Assembly: GCA_018389105.1 (NCBI GenBank)
Contig: JACATO010000977.1
Coordinates: forward strand, 186,001 to 250,000
Source of the DNA: Nautilus pompilius
Taxonomy: Eukaryota; Mollusca; Cephalopoda; Nautilida; Nautilidae
Length of the DNA stretch: 64,000 nucleotides
Direction of reading: 5' to 3'
The translations under genes and the position numbers were made by a program. A model generated the notes under the pieces. It was not told the origin of the DNA. It did no database searches and saw only the letters and a list, made by a program, of their open reading frames with translations. This document shows positions 1 through 12,400 of the stretch, piece by piece (within the stretch, counting starts at the first letter, position 1; every line of letters starts with the position of its first letter).

Positions 1-2380
1 TCTTAGAAATGCTAATCTTTTTTTGTTTCTTAACCAATAATCTTATTCAAAATTATAGTTTCACACCTTTATAATAATCTAGCCATTGCTAATTTGCAAA
101 AATAAAATAGCAAATTTCAAAACATGTATGGCAACATCATTATTAGTGTCTATAAGCATAGATTTCCAAATTTCAACAATGACTTGATTCCAGAAAGAGT
201 ACTTATGTTACAAAATTTAAATTTCTTTTTTTAACAATATATTTACTTACAATGCCTTACTGACAATATTTCCTTTACAGAAATCTAGAAAATTTCTTTT
301 GGGAACAGAAGGGTGGTAGAACACTGCATTTGAATCATTACAAGTTATAATGGATTTCCAGCCTCATTAATTCACTGAGCTTTTGGTAGCAATAAAATTT
401 AACCATCATAAAATTATGCAATCTTAAAGTCTCTCTACATACAAATTTAAAGCAACAGCATCTCAATGATCAGAGATGAAGTAAAAAATACCCATTTTCT
501 AATCAATTTTAAATCTTTATAGCATTCCATACTACTATCATTATTATAATTATTTTTAATAAAATCATGTACATTTTTTTTCTGTTTCCAACTTACAGAA
601 TAAAATTTATATAACATGATTTTATGATAAATTACTCCCTCCCCTTTTAAGAACTGATAAAATGACTTTTTAGCACAGGAAACTGGTTCAAGTATGTTTA
701 AGACATTTATCAGCAAACCATGGTTTTCCACTGTAATTTTCCAAACACAGCTTGAGTGTAGTATTTTTTTTTCCAAGTAATTTTTAAAAAAATAATTTTT
801 GAAGATATTTATTTTTCTTCAGAATACATACGAATTGAATTTGTGGGCATATGTCAGCACCCAATGAAGTGGGATCATCACTTATTATTAATGAATAATT
901 TCTTAAAGCTGATCAACTTCCTTTAGCTAATTAAAGATTGGTGCAGATCTCCACAGATAGCTGGAAACAGATTTTAAATTTCTCACTCATTTAAAAATAG
1001 TTCTTTTAAAATCTAATTTATATCAGATTAGATTATAGCATATCTATCTATAACACAGACAACTCTTCAGGATTATTAAAACAATGAATAAAAGAAATTG
1101 TACATTTCTAGTCACTTGCAATACAAAGTCAGTAATCTTTTATTATGTTGAGTTAAAAAATTGCTCATCTAATTTTTTTATTCTTTGCTAACTTAAAACG
1201 TTTTTTTCCTATCATAATAGTTCCAACATACTTCTAGTTCACCTTCAATCAGAAAAACAATTAAAACTTGATCCAGTATTCTAAACAGGTCTATTAGCCT
1301 TAAGAAAAATGCAAATCTCAACAGAAAAAATGTATGTTTTCTTTAAATGTGAATTTAATCTCAACCTTAATAGTAGTAATTGTACAGTAGTCTAGCACAA
1401 TTTGAAACAGGTTATAAACAATTTCTCTCTAATATTAGTTTTACTAGCTTCAGAATCCTAATATTTAAAAATATCTTTTTATTTTAACTTGTTTGCATAT
1501 AAATCAATGTTTATATATATACAAACTGTATGATCACAAAAATCACACACAAAAATGAAACTGTAGACCAGTCTAGAACTTTCATCTAAAATTTAACTGA
1601 TTTGATATATATTTTTTTTATTTTCTTAAATAGAAAGTTTGTACTATATTGCTATCTTTCTTTTTCTACCTACAGAACTAAAACAATTTACAGCAATTTT
1701 TTTTTTTTTTAAAAAAACAGAAAAGGTGAGAAATTTTGCATACTGTAAGCTTTCCTCCAATTACTTTTTCATCAGAAGTATTGTGATGAAATCTTGAACA
1801 TTCTACAAAAATTCTCTCTTTTTTTTTTTTGGACAGCAATATTGGGTCTTTGTTAAAAACTGTTCAGGGCTTTCTTATCAGCCCCCTCTCATTACCGCTA
1901 AGGGTAAAGCTGCAGAACCAAATAAAAGAACATTTTTTACCAGCATTTGATCACAAAAAAGTAGTCGAGTTTACTTCAGAGATTACAATTCACAGAAAAG
2001 GCTTTGGTCATATTATTTAAATACCTTACGAGTTTCTACCAATGCCCATCTTAAAAAAAAAACACCTGAATTCTCTTCTTTACAACTTTGTATTATCACC
2101 AAATAATGCAGTAGAGTAATGGAAGGAAAGAAATAGACTATATCAGAGTCATTGTTTTTTTAAATTCACTAACTTCTAATTTAAAATAAATATTCATGAA
2201 ATAGAAGTGAAAATCAGTGTTTGTAAAGATCAAAGGGCAAGTTTAAACATGATTTTTTTTCAAAATGTTTTTTAAAAAAGTAACATTTACTTAGTTTATC
2301 AACAAAACCTACACTTAAGTAGTATTGTTTTGTTATTCTCTTACTATTAAGCTTTCTTTTAAAAAAAAAAACAACTCTTT
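1..2380. other. AT-rich flank, no gene recognised
   Basis: Strongly AT-rich sequence with many homopolymer A and T runs. The open frames here (for example 447-776 on the minus strand and 1829-2020 on the plus strand) are short, low in complexity and match no family I know. No splice-site-bounded exon stood out. It could be 3' UTR or intron of a neighbouring gene, or plain intergenic DNA; the sequence alone does not decide. Confidence 0.5.
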
Positions 2381-3352
2381 GCCTGTCAGGTGAGATTAGT
2401 TCTCCCGATCTGTATTATCCGGGACAGTTTACGTTGTCTTGACACCAAATCGTTCGTGTGTGGTTCCGGGTTGTTACCTTACCCACTCCACCTGCGAGTT
2501 GCGCAGCTTCCCCAGATGATTACTTCTCCGTCAACATATAAAACTGATGCACACCCGCATGGAACTAGTTGTCAGTTGTTTTTTTTTTAAATTGTGTACA
2601 GGTGAGAGAGAGAGATGGGGGGTGTGTGTGTGGAATGTAGGTAAGTTTGCGACCTCCTCTGCCGAGACACGGGCAGGAGCGTTTCTGAAACCTTTCCACG
2701 CTCCGGCTCGTCAGCCAGCCGCTATAGAGGAGAGACAGCGAGTACTGGAAGGGGACAGGTAAGCACTCACACGAGGGAGGGGACATGAAACACACCTCCC
2801 TCCCTCATCTCGAAAATCCCCCCCCCTCTCTCTCTCTTCTTCTAAACCCGGTCCAACGGCACCGAGCCACGCAATTCCATTCTCCCCGAAACCAAAACCC
2901 CCCCATCCCACCGAAATTCTTCTCCCCCCTGACCCAGCGGAAGTAGGGAGCCAGACGCTTACCTAGGGAACGCCGACGGCGGGGCGGGCGGGCGACAAGC
3001 AGACCCGGGGGGTACGACGCCAGGCGGACTTGTAGGTGTCGCTTTAAACGCACCGCGCATTATTGAGCCAGCCGCAGATTAACCCCTCCCCGTCGAAAGA
3101 TCTGCCTTTGTTTTCCGTTCGCCCGCATCTTGACAAATCGATTTAAGCATTTTTATCGCCTCTAAAATGGAAAAAAAAATTCTTTATTGTTTTTTTTGGG
3201 GGGGATTTCATTTTGTTTTTGTACTTACGGCGCGGCGTGTTTTCGTATTCCCTCGGAGGATGCTAGCTTCTGTTCGTCTGTGTCACCCCCCCCCCCCTAT
3301 CCCGAGTCTGTCTGTGCGTCCCTATTCTCGGAAACTTTCTCCTCCGGACAGA
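2381..3352. promoter_or_regulatory. CpG-rich promoter region of UBE2M, possibly divergent
   Basis: Base composition changes sharply here to GC- and CpG-rich sequence, densest around 2930-3070, directly upstream of the UBE2M start codon at 3353. Strong donor-like sites occur on both strands: plus-strand GTAAGT at 2641-2646 and GTAAGC at 2759-2764 (preceded by ACAG), and minus-strand GTAAGC at 2962-2957 (preceded by CTAG). This is what a CpG-island promoter with non-coding first exons looks like, and the minus-strand donor raises the chance of a divergent transcript. No TATA box is obvious. The promoter role is inferred from composition and position. Confidence 0.5.
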
Positions 3353-3455
3353 ATGATTAAGTTATTTTCTTTAAAACAGCAAAAGAAAGAGGGAGATGCG
3401 AACGACAGAACCCGAAACAAGAAAGCATCTGCTGCCCAGTTAAGAATACAGAAAG
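3353..3455 (+). CDS. UBE2M: UBE2M coding exon 1 (residues 1-34)
   Basis: Encodes the flexible N-terminal extension of UBC12, from [10 protein letters not shown] to AAQLRIQK, plus the first base of the next codon (phase 1). The segment around residues 13-24 is divergent, as expected for the variable linker between docking peptide and UBC core. The donor reads AAAG|GTTTTC, which has the obligatory GT but a poor match to GTRAGT. The junction is fixed by protein conservation, since the next codon must be Asp followed by INELNLP. Confidence 0.93.
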
Positions 3456-6400
3456 GTTTTCCGCTTATCTTTACTGTTTTTATTTTAAATACACGAATAT
3501 AATGCGCTGTCTGTCTCTCTCTCTCACATCTCCGCCGACTTGTTTGTTTGTGTTGCTTCTTCTTCTTCTCCCCCCCCCCACCCCCCGAGTCTGAGCAGCT
3601 CGACTGGAAAACCCGGCTAAGTACACGAAAATATTACCCGCATTCCACCTCATCTGTCATTCCAAACTACCCCCCCCCTCCACCACCCTAACCCTGCTTA
3701 ATCAGATTTGGACTGAACAGGGTGGTGATGGGGGGAGAGAGAGAGAGACCAGTTCCATTCGGTATCAGTTCCAACCCTGTCCCTTGTTTCTGTCTTCCAT
3801 CCATCACTGGTATTATTTATGTATGTATGTATGTACCTTTGAAAGCCCCCGTTTCATTAACCCTGTCCCCCCCCCCTCTCTCAGGGGGAGACGACGAGAG
3901 ACGTTTTGTTTGAGAATTTCTACTTGCTGACTTCCGCATCCATGATCTTACAAACACCTATTTTAATTATGATAATGTTGGAATGCACTGCTCGGTGTTG
4001 GGTTAGTATGGGACACGGGTTGATGGTATACTGACGGTGCAGTCTTCTTCTTTAAAAAAAAAAAAAGAAAAAAGGTGTGAGATGGGGAGAGAGAGATGGA
4101 TGGATGGATGGGGAGAGAGAGAGAGATGGATGGATGGATGGGGAGAGAGAGATATGGATGGATGGATGGGGAGAGAGAGATATGGATGGACGGGGAGAGA
4201 GAAAGAGAGAGACATGGATGGATGGGGAGAGAGAGAGATGGATGGATGGGGAGAGAGAAAGAGAGAGACATGGATGGACGGGGAGAGAGAGAGATGGATG
4301 GATGGATGGATGGGGAGAGAGAGAGAGGGATTGAGAACCGATTTGTGCGATTTCTAATTTGCAAAAGTGGGATTTTCCTCAAACCAGAGAGAACTGTTTG
4401 AGACGTTTTTTTTTTTTTTTAAACAAAAGCTGATTATGCAGGAAGGGCTTTTTTGTTTTGTTTTTTTATAAAGTCATAATGAATCATTCGACATGAATGA
4501 TTATGCGTCAGCGTCACTGACTCGAAAACTCCCCCCCCCCACAAAAAAGGAGGAACAGCATACCACTGTTACTTTTGATGTCTTAGCTTTTAAGGGGGAC
4601 TTTCTTAATTTTTTTTTTTTTTAATGCTCACATGGGGTGGAAATTGTATAGATTATCTGTTGGATTTTGCTTGGGAAAAAGTTCGAGGTAATCTACTAGG
4701 TTTTAAAACTCTAAGGTAAGTCCAAAGTGGGGGGGGCATCACAATTACTTCCTGTCAAGAAGAGAAAAAAAAAATATCTAGCATATTTTGAAAAGCTATT
4801 TTAAACACTCAGTTTCCACTATTTTATCTGGCTAAGTATTTAAACCTGCAATGGATGGACTGAAACCGCTTTCTGTTGTTTGAAGTGACTAATTTTACAA
4901 AGCATTTTCTGGTCGCCTATCCGACAGAAATGCAATAAAAATATAAAGTATGAAACTTGGAGACATTCACCTGTTCTTTCTCTTGCTGATATTTCTCTGT
5001 TGCCGTTCCTTTTCTTGGCCTGGCCAACATCAAACTAGGTAATTTTAATGGTTTAAAATTCTTTGATAAGTGATTATTTATATTTTCATCATTCAACTGA
5101 AATGCCTTTGTACCCTTTCAAGACATATCTTTAATATAAAAGTGCCATTTTTCTAATGCAATGAATCATTTTATGACTCTTGTCTGGGGTCTTTAATTCA
5201 TATTTATAAACACTGCTTGCTTTTTTTTTTAAATTTGGCTGACAGGCAGTTGTATACATGTGATATATCTAAATATATTTGCAAAGAGATATCAAAAATG
5301 ATTCTGTTGCATATTGGATTTTAATGTCTTAGAGAAGTTGACTGATTGCTTGCTTCTAACTAAACAATAGTATTTAATTTTTTAAAAAAATATATGTATA
5401 TATGTACAGCTATATCTTGTCTTATGTGTGTGAACAGATTGTTGATGTTGGGGATTGGTTGTGTGTAAAGCTTGATTGAAAATTTTTTTCACAAATGAAT
5501 TGATAAGTAATAATCTAAATGGTTTATTCTTAGCTTTAGACAGATGTGACTGAAATTTGTTTGGGAAACACAGGATAGAATAGATGTCAGTCTTCAAACT
5601 CTGTACTATGGCAAAACGATGTATTCTATAGAGATTTTTAATCATAGTAGGCTCTTATTTCTAGATTACAGGGGGAAAAAAATGTGTATTCATGTGCTTA
5701 GTTTTTGTTTGGTTTCTTTTCTGTATTTATGTTAAATACTTACTGAAATTAGCTTTCTCAAAGTTTGATGGAGTTTATTCCTATCTTTCATGGGAAAAAA
5801 CAATCACTGCCTAGCTGAAAATTCTAGACAGTGTCACTTGTGTTTTTGCTGTTGTGATTGCTGATATGGTCTCTCTGCCTTTTTTTTATTTTTAAAATAT
5901 TCAATTTTTGCACATTTGTTTTAATTTCTTGACTATTTAAAGTGAGTTTTCTTGATCTATTGGTTTCAAAGCATTATGCAGAAATTTCTGCTATATGGTA
6001 GCATTGTTGGCTAAAGAAAACAAGAACGATGTTTAATCACAAAATAACAACAAATTTACTGCAAGCAAATATAAAATTTTGTAAGAAGAAAGTTTTGTTT
6101 AGATAAATATATTAATAATTAGCTACTTGACGTTAACATGTAATATTGATTCTTATATTTTAAAAAGGCAAGCCATATTTTAGAATAATATAGTAAATAT
6201 ATTTTTAATTTAATTAAAAACTGCTTTAATATGGATGTTTATTAAAGAAATGAAATAAAACTAATAACAATGCAGGTATCTAGCATTCATTTTGATGGAA
6301 TCTTGGCATGAGTATGGAAAATAATCATGTAAATCTATTTCTTTGTATGAAAAGGGCCTCTAATTAAATAGAATTAGTCTAATTTAGCTTTATTATTTTT

Positions 6401-9400
6401 GCCGTTTTTTGATAGCATTAAATAATCTTAGAAAATGAATTACAATATATTAATTACAGTGGCTGGGTAAGTTTTGATAATGAGCAGCAGTTTATAATAT
6501 AATTAAAAGATGACTTTTGCTTTTCAAATGTTAAATATCTAGTTAAATATAAACAATATTTTTTGTTAGAATGCTTATATCATAAGTATATTTTATGAAT
6601 GACTTGATTGTTGATAGTGTATGGTAAAGAAAGCTTCTTAGTATTATTATGGCAACAAAATAATTGCATAAAATATTAAGATAACTGCAGCAAATAAATT
6701 GATGGATGAGTGACAAGCATAATTATATTATAGTGGCTTAAAAATTAATGTGTTGTTAGGGTTTTGTTTGTTGTTACCATGGCAACTGTGGTTGTCATGA
6801 ATAATTGTAAACAAGTAAGGTATAATGGCATTAAAAGGCAATTTTATATTAGAGATAAAAATGCAAGTTTATGCACATTTTCATTTCTATGAATTTTGTT
6901 TTTTTTTTATTTTTTATTTGATAGCCAAAGGGAGTATAAAATTTCAGTAATGAATGAACTTTAAAAAAAATTGACCTACCAGTTGAATAGCATTCGTTAA
7001 AAAAGCAATATATGATTTGGCTATTAAAACCAAAACAAGTTTGTTTTTTGTTTTTTTTTTTTAAGAACTTTGTAAACATCAATTCAAACTTTTCACAAGT
7101 TGGTTGATTGTTTAGTTACTAGATCCACATTTAAGAACTTTTCCTACTACTAATACATTGCTGCTTCTGAAGATTTGAGATTAAAACAGTTTTGGCAGTT
7201 GTTTTAGTACTTCACAGATCTGTGCATTTTGCTAAACAAGAAAGCAATATCATACTTTACCTGTAGGGGGGGGGGGTTCAATAGCAGTTTGGATAATGAA
7301 TTTATGATGGCAGATATAGATCTATTTTATTTGCTAGCGAAAAATATATCGTACTGTTTCCATCAATTTAATATCACCAAAAATTGCACATTGTAGAGTG
7401 TTACAGAGAAAAGTATCAATATTAGCTAAAATGTTAAGCATGTATACAGGGTGGTTCAGAAATATGTGTACACAATTTGGATTTATGTATATTTAATACT
7501 TAAATTACTGAATAAACAATATGTACACAAATGAACATGTGAAAACAACTTACGATGGTCATCTTGAAGTGTCCACCATTTACATGCAGACATGCTTAGG
7601 GTTATGACTGATTGATAAATATGTGGGAGCTGATCCATACTCTCTTAACCAGACACACTGCACATCTACAATTTCATACTACTGTCCACCATGTTGATGG
7701 TTTATATAAACAGGCAATAATTGTTCTGTAAATGTGCAAAATCGTAGTTTCGAACATTTAACTTGAGACAAACATTGTATGTTTTCACACATTCACTTGT
7801 GTACAAAAAGTTTTGTTTACTCATTGCAATAAGTATTTAAAATAGATATCTTCACGAAGTGTGTACACATTTCTGAATCACCTGTATGTATTTTATAAAA
7901 TAATAATAATAAAGTTTTTCTTCTATTTACAATTGCTGCTGTTATATTTAATCTCTCTCTCTCTCTCTTTATCTAAGTATGTTATTCAGGAGTTGAGAAA
8001 ATAGTTTATCTTTCTTATTGTGTTTTTAAGCATGTAATGTTTTTTAAAAAATTTTAAAAATCAATTACGTATTTTTCATTTCAGACATCAATGAACTAAA
8101 TTTACCAAAAACCTGCCAGGTAGATTTTCCAGACTCTGATAACCTTTTGAACTTTAAGTTATTTATTTGTCCCGATGAGGTAAGTTTGTTATGGTAATTA
8201 TTGAATTTAAAAAAATTTTTTTGTGTATATCTTTAATTCAAGATTTTTAGAAAACTTGTTTGCTTTGTAATATTTAAAACTGATTAGTATTTTTTTCAAA
8301 AGTTGAGTGTTGGAGCAATGGTTTTGATTTCTTTGGGAGGGGAGGGTGCTAATGTAGCAATTTTAAGAAACTTAAAAAATTTCTTTAATTCCCAAATTTG
8401 TATGTCTTCTCATTTAATTGCTCTAAAGTTACTAAATGTGCAGGGTTGGGGGGGGGGGTGTAATCCATGAAATTTTCTTTGGTTAAACAGAATAATTTGT
8501 CTTATGTATTTAATCTTCATAGTGTTCATGGCATCATTATTTAATTTAAAAAAAGAAAAAAGATGTGAGTATTAAATACTGAGAAACCTGGATCCTACTC
8601 CTATGAATTTACTGAGTACACTTTCTAATCCAGGCTGGTTATGGTTTATTTTTTATCATTATGTATGTGAAATGAAAAGGTGATACAGGATTTACATTTT
8701 ATTGCAAATGATGGTAATGAAGATTGGGTGAGTAAATCCAAAGACTTTTACAACTTTATAGACTTCAGCCCTTTTTTTTTATTCATAAGACATTAAAATA
8801 TTTAATTACCAATAAATGGTGTAATTATATCCCTGGTTGATTTTCTAAGAAAAATGTTCTCTTTTTGTTGCATCTTTTTGAAAATGTCAGCATGGGAATT
8901 ATTAGTTTCAAATAGAATTTAGTTGGTCAGACTCAATGTGGAGTACAAAATGAAAAACACTGATAGTCTGGTTGGGGTATAGAAGAGTTTACTTGTATCA
9001 TAAAAGGTATCTGTAAACATAATTACAGAAAACAACTTGCACAAAACAGGTAGGTTTTGACAGTTCATCATCATTCTTTGGAGAAACTTGATAGAAGTTT
9101 GGAAAGTTCTGTTGTGAAAAGAACAGGTCGCTATTTCCAGATGGCAATATCTCTTTAGTTGAGTCATTTGTACTTCCCTACAGGAGGCCTGCTTTATAAA
9201 AATTAGTTCTGGGAATATATATAAATCATTTTTAAAATTTGATAAAATATGCATGCTTGTCTGACTTTCATCTGGTCTTAAAATATTTAACAGTATTAGT
9301 CTGCCTTCATACATGTGTGATATTTTCTCTCATACAGGTTCAGCATTAAAATGTTATTGAACATTATATAAAAGTATTTAGTTCTAAGTTTACAGATATG

Positions 9401-12400
9401 TTAGAAAATAAAAAGAAATTGAATTCTTAAATAGTTTGAAAGCTTTTTTTGAAATAGTTCTTTACTGTGCAATATTTTTCAAAATCATCATCTCCACATT
9501 TTCTCTGAGAAAAATGAACATTCATGTAAACCTAGTTAAACCATAATAAACAGTATTATTTGAATCCTGGTCTTTAGAAATCAAGCCAGATCTTTACATA
9601 TCCATTCCCTGGAATATTGACTTGCTGTTAATATGAATCAGTTTAGTTGTTTATAAACATCTTGAGAACAGTTTTCTGATTGTTTTTTTCTTTTCCAAAT
9701 TTTGAATTCTCTGCTTTTTTCAGACAGAGAGATTTTTATTTTACAGAGAAATAGTAAATTAATAATTTACCATATTTTAAAAATCATTATACCACTTTAT
9801 TGGTAAACAAAAAAACTCTTGACAAAAAATTGTTTTATTGTTGTCTGTCTTTGTTTTAAAAACATAATTAATATTTTAGGGCTTCTACAGAGGAGGCAAG
9901 TTTGTGTTCAGTTTTAAAGTTGGTCCCGGGTATCCCCATGATCCACCCAAGGTTAAGTGCGAAACAATGGTCTACCATCCCAATATTGATTTGGAAGGAA
10001 ATGTCTGTTTAAATATTTTAAGGTATTTTCTTTTCTCTCTGTTTTTAATTGGTAGGAATGAATCATTTTAAAATGTGTGTGATGATATCAAATTAAACTG
10101 CATACATTCAGGCAGCAGATGTGTGTCATATGGTCAGGGGCCCAAGTTTGATCTGTCCCTCCTCTTGCTGAGAGACTTGGTTTGGTAAACCTCCCATAGC
10201 ATGGTTTCTTCTAACTTTTCTGTATCATCTGTCAGCTTGGATTTCTTCCCACATAGTAATCGAGCAGTTCTAGTAGGGACTCTAAGTGCTATTTCTCCCC
10301 CCACCCACCCACCATTAGCTAAACTTGGTGATAGCCACACTGATGCATTTGTAAACGGTGGTGTATCCAAAAGAAATATTTTATTTGAATATCAGTCTAT
10401 TTTCATTAGTTTTTATTCTTTAATTACACATTCATTTGTAAGGTAATATTGTTTATAAAATTGGAGGCATCTAAAATTGGGCTCTTTATTTTTCTAAATA
10501 TGATTGGTTGCCTTTGTGTGTGATATAATTAAAATTTAAAAAAATTACAACATAACTATTTAGAGACTTACAAACCCAGTTAAAGGCACTTCAGATTATA
10601 CAAAGAAACAAGGCACTTAAGATGCTAATGCAAAAAAATTAAACTCAAAATAATTTGTAAAAGCAAAAGCTGTTGCACGTGCGCACACACCCACACCACA
10701 CCACACCAGTCTATAACAGAGATAATTCTGGTGAGGGAGTGTAATACCACAGTTATCTGCTAAGGAGCATTGCCTACCCATGCTCCAAGGAATTCGACAC
10801 ACTGACTCTGGCCTGGAAATCCCTACTAGAGCTCTTCATTTTTAGATGTGGGAGGAAGCTGGATACCCTGATGAAACCATATCAGGTAGGTATGCCAAAT
10901 TGAGCTGACTCCTCAACCTTGGTAGTGTAATCACTGGGCTACCAACTGCCCACATGCATGAATGGGTTGAAGGTTTGTACCTTTTGCTTGAAGTCAATAC
11001 TTCTGTTATTAGATTTTAAAGAAATAATTTTAAAAATGCTTATGCATAATAATTATGCTGCATGCATTGATAGAGTCATTTAACAATTTCTTTTATTTCT
11101 AATTTAAAATTGAGTTGCTTTTTGATGTTTTGTTTGAAAAAAACAACCAACTTTATAACAGTAGGTGTTAGATTTTATTGAATCTTGTTGTAAAACTTGG
11201 AGTTAAGCAGAGATTCACTTAATGGATATACTCCTCCTCTGTCAGGTGTTTTAAACCTAAACATTAAAAATTGTCAAAATAATTGGCCCTGCAGAATATA
11301 TTTAAGTTTTCTGGTATTAAATGTAAAGATGTCTAATTGTACACCTCTTACGTTTCAGCAGCAATATCATCATTATCAATTTTAAATAATGGTTTAAATG
11401 AAATCTCTATTTTCCTATCAGTGCTTGTTTCCTTATTGTTTCTAATAAATATTTTATATTTTTCACAGGGAAGATTGGAAGCCAGTGTTGACAATAAATT
11501 CAATAGTTTATGGTTTGCAGTATTTATTTTTGGTAAGTGTGCTGAAGTCAGTGCATCTTCCTGCTCATAATACTAAGAATGTTCAGATAAAACCGGGCTG
11601 AAATAGCTTTGCTGTAATTCAGTCTGGCTGGTTTACTGCCTCCCTTACTTAGTAGTCAAATGGATCAGTAAGACGCTTCAGTAAACTATCTGCTTTTACT
11701 GGTTGGGAGTAGGAGACCTTTGGAACGTGTATACCTGAATTCTCATTCCAACATGCACAACAATTTCAAATTAAAGAAAGCTCTCAACAGACAAAAAAGG
11801 AAATATAAAAATAGTTGGTTAAAAGTTTTATAAGGCTATCTAACTTCATACCTATCAGCATGAACAAATCCTCCCGTTTCTTTAAAATTTCTCCTTCCTT
11901 TTTTTAAAACTGAAAATATTTTAATGAAAATTTGATAAAATAAAATGGATGGATTTTTTTCTTTGGGACCAAATTTGTGTGCCCAGGAGATTCATGTCCT
12001 TGGCATTGCTTTTCCACCTTTGTTCCAGAATATCAAACTTTGTTGTATGTATCCTGTATGTTTTAGATAGAAGGTATTTGTCTTTCATTTATAGTAGATA
12101 CTAGCTGACAAGTAAGATAGCAGAAGTGAAAGATTTTTTGTAAATAGTGAGCATTTAAAATTTATTTGAACATTTTTGTCGTCTTTTTTTTAGCTTGTGT
12201 ATTATGAATTTTGCTGTATCATTTTCAGTAATGTTAACTTTGAGTCAATAATTAACTCTTTCCCTAAGTTTATCCCACTAAAATACTCAACTTTTCAATA
12301 TTTTAAAGCTTTTTATTAGCAGAATAAACAGCCTTTATTAACACAAAGTTTTTATTTATCTTTGATCTTCCACTTAATAATATTTTGGTAATAGTACTTC

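Noticed and set aside
4037-4401. Overlapping open frames with [10 protein letters not shown]-like repeats on plus and SIHPSLSL-like repeats on minus
   Set aside because: They arise because the minisatellite unit lacks stops in several frames on both strands; there is no splice context or family similarity.
8919-9314. 131-codon minus-strand open frame in UBE2M intron 2
   Set aside because: Low-complexity composition and no motif; AT-rich introns give such frames by chance.
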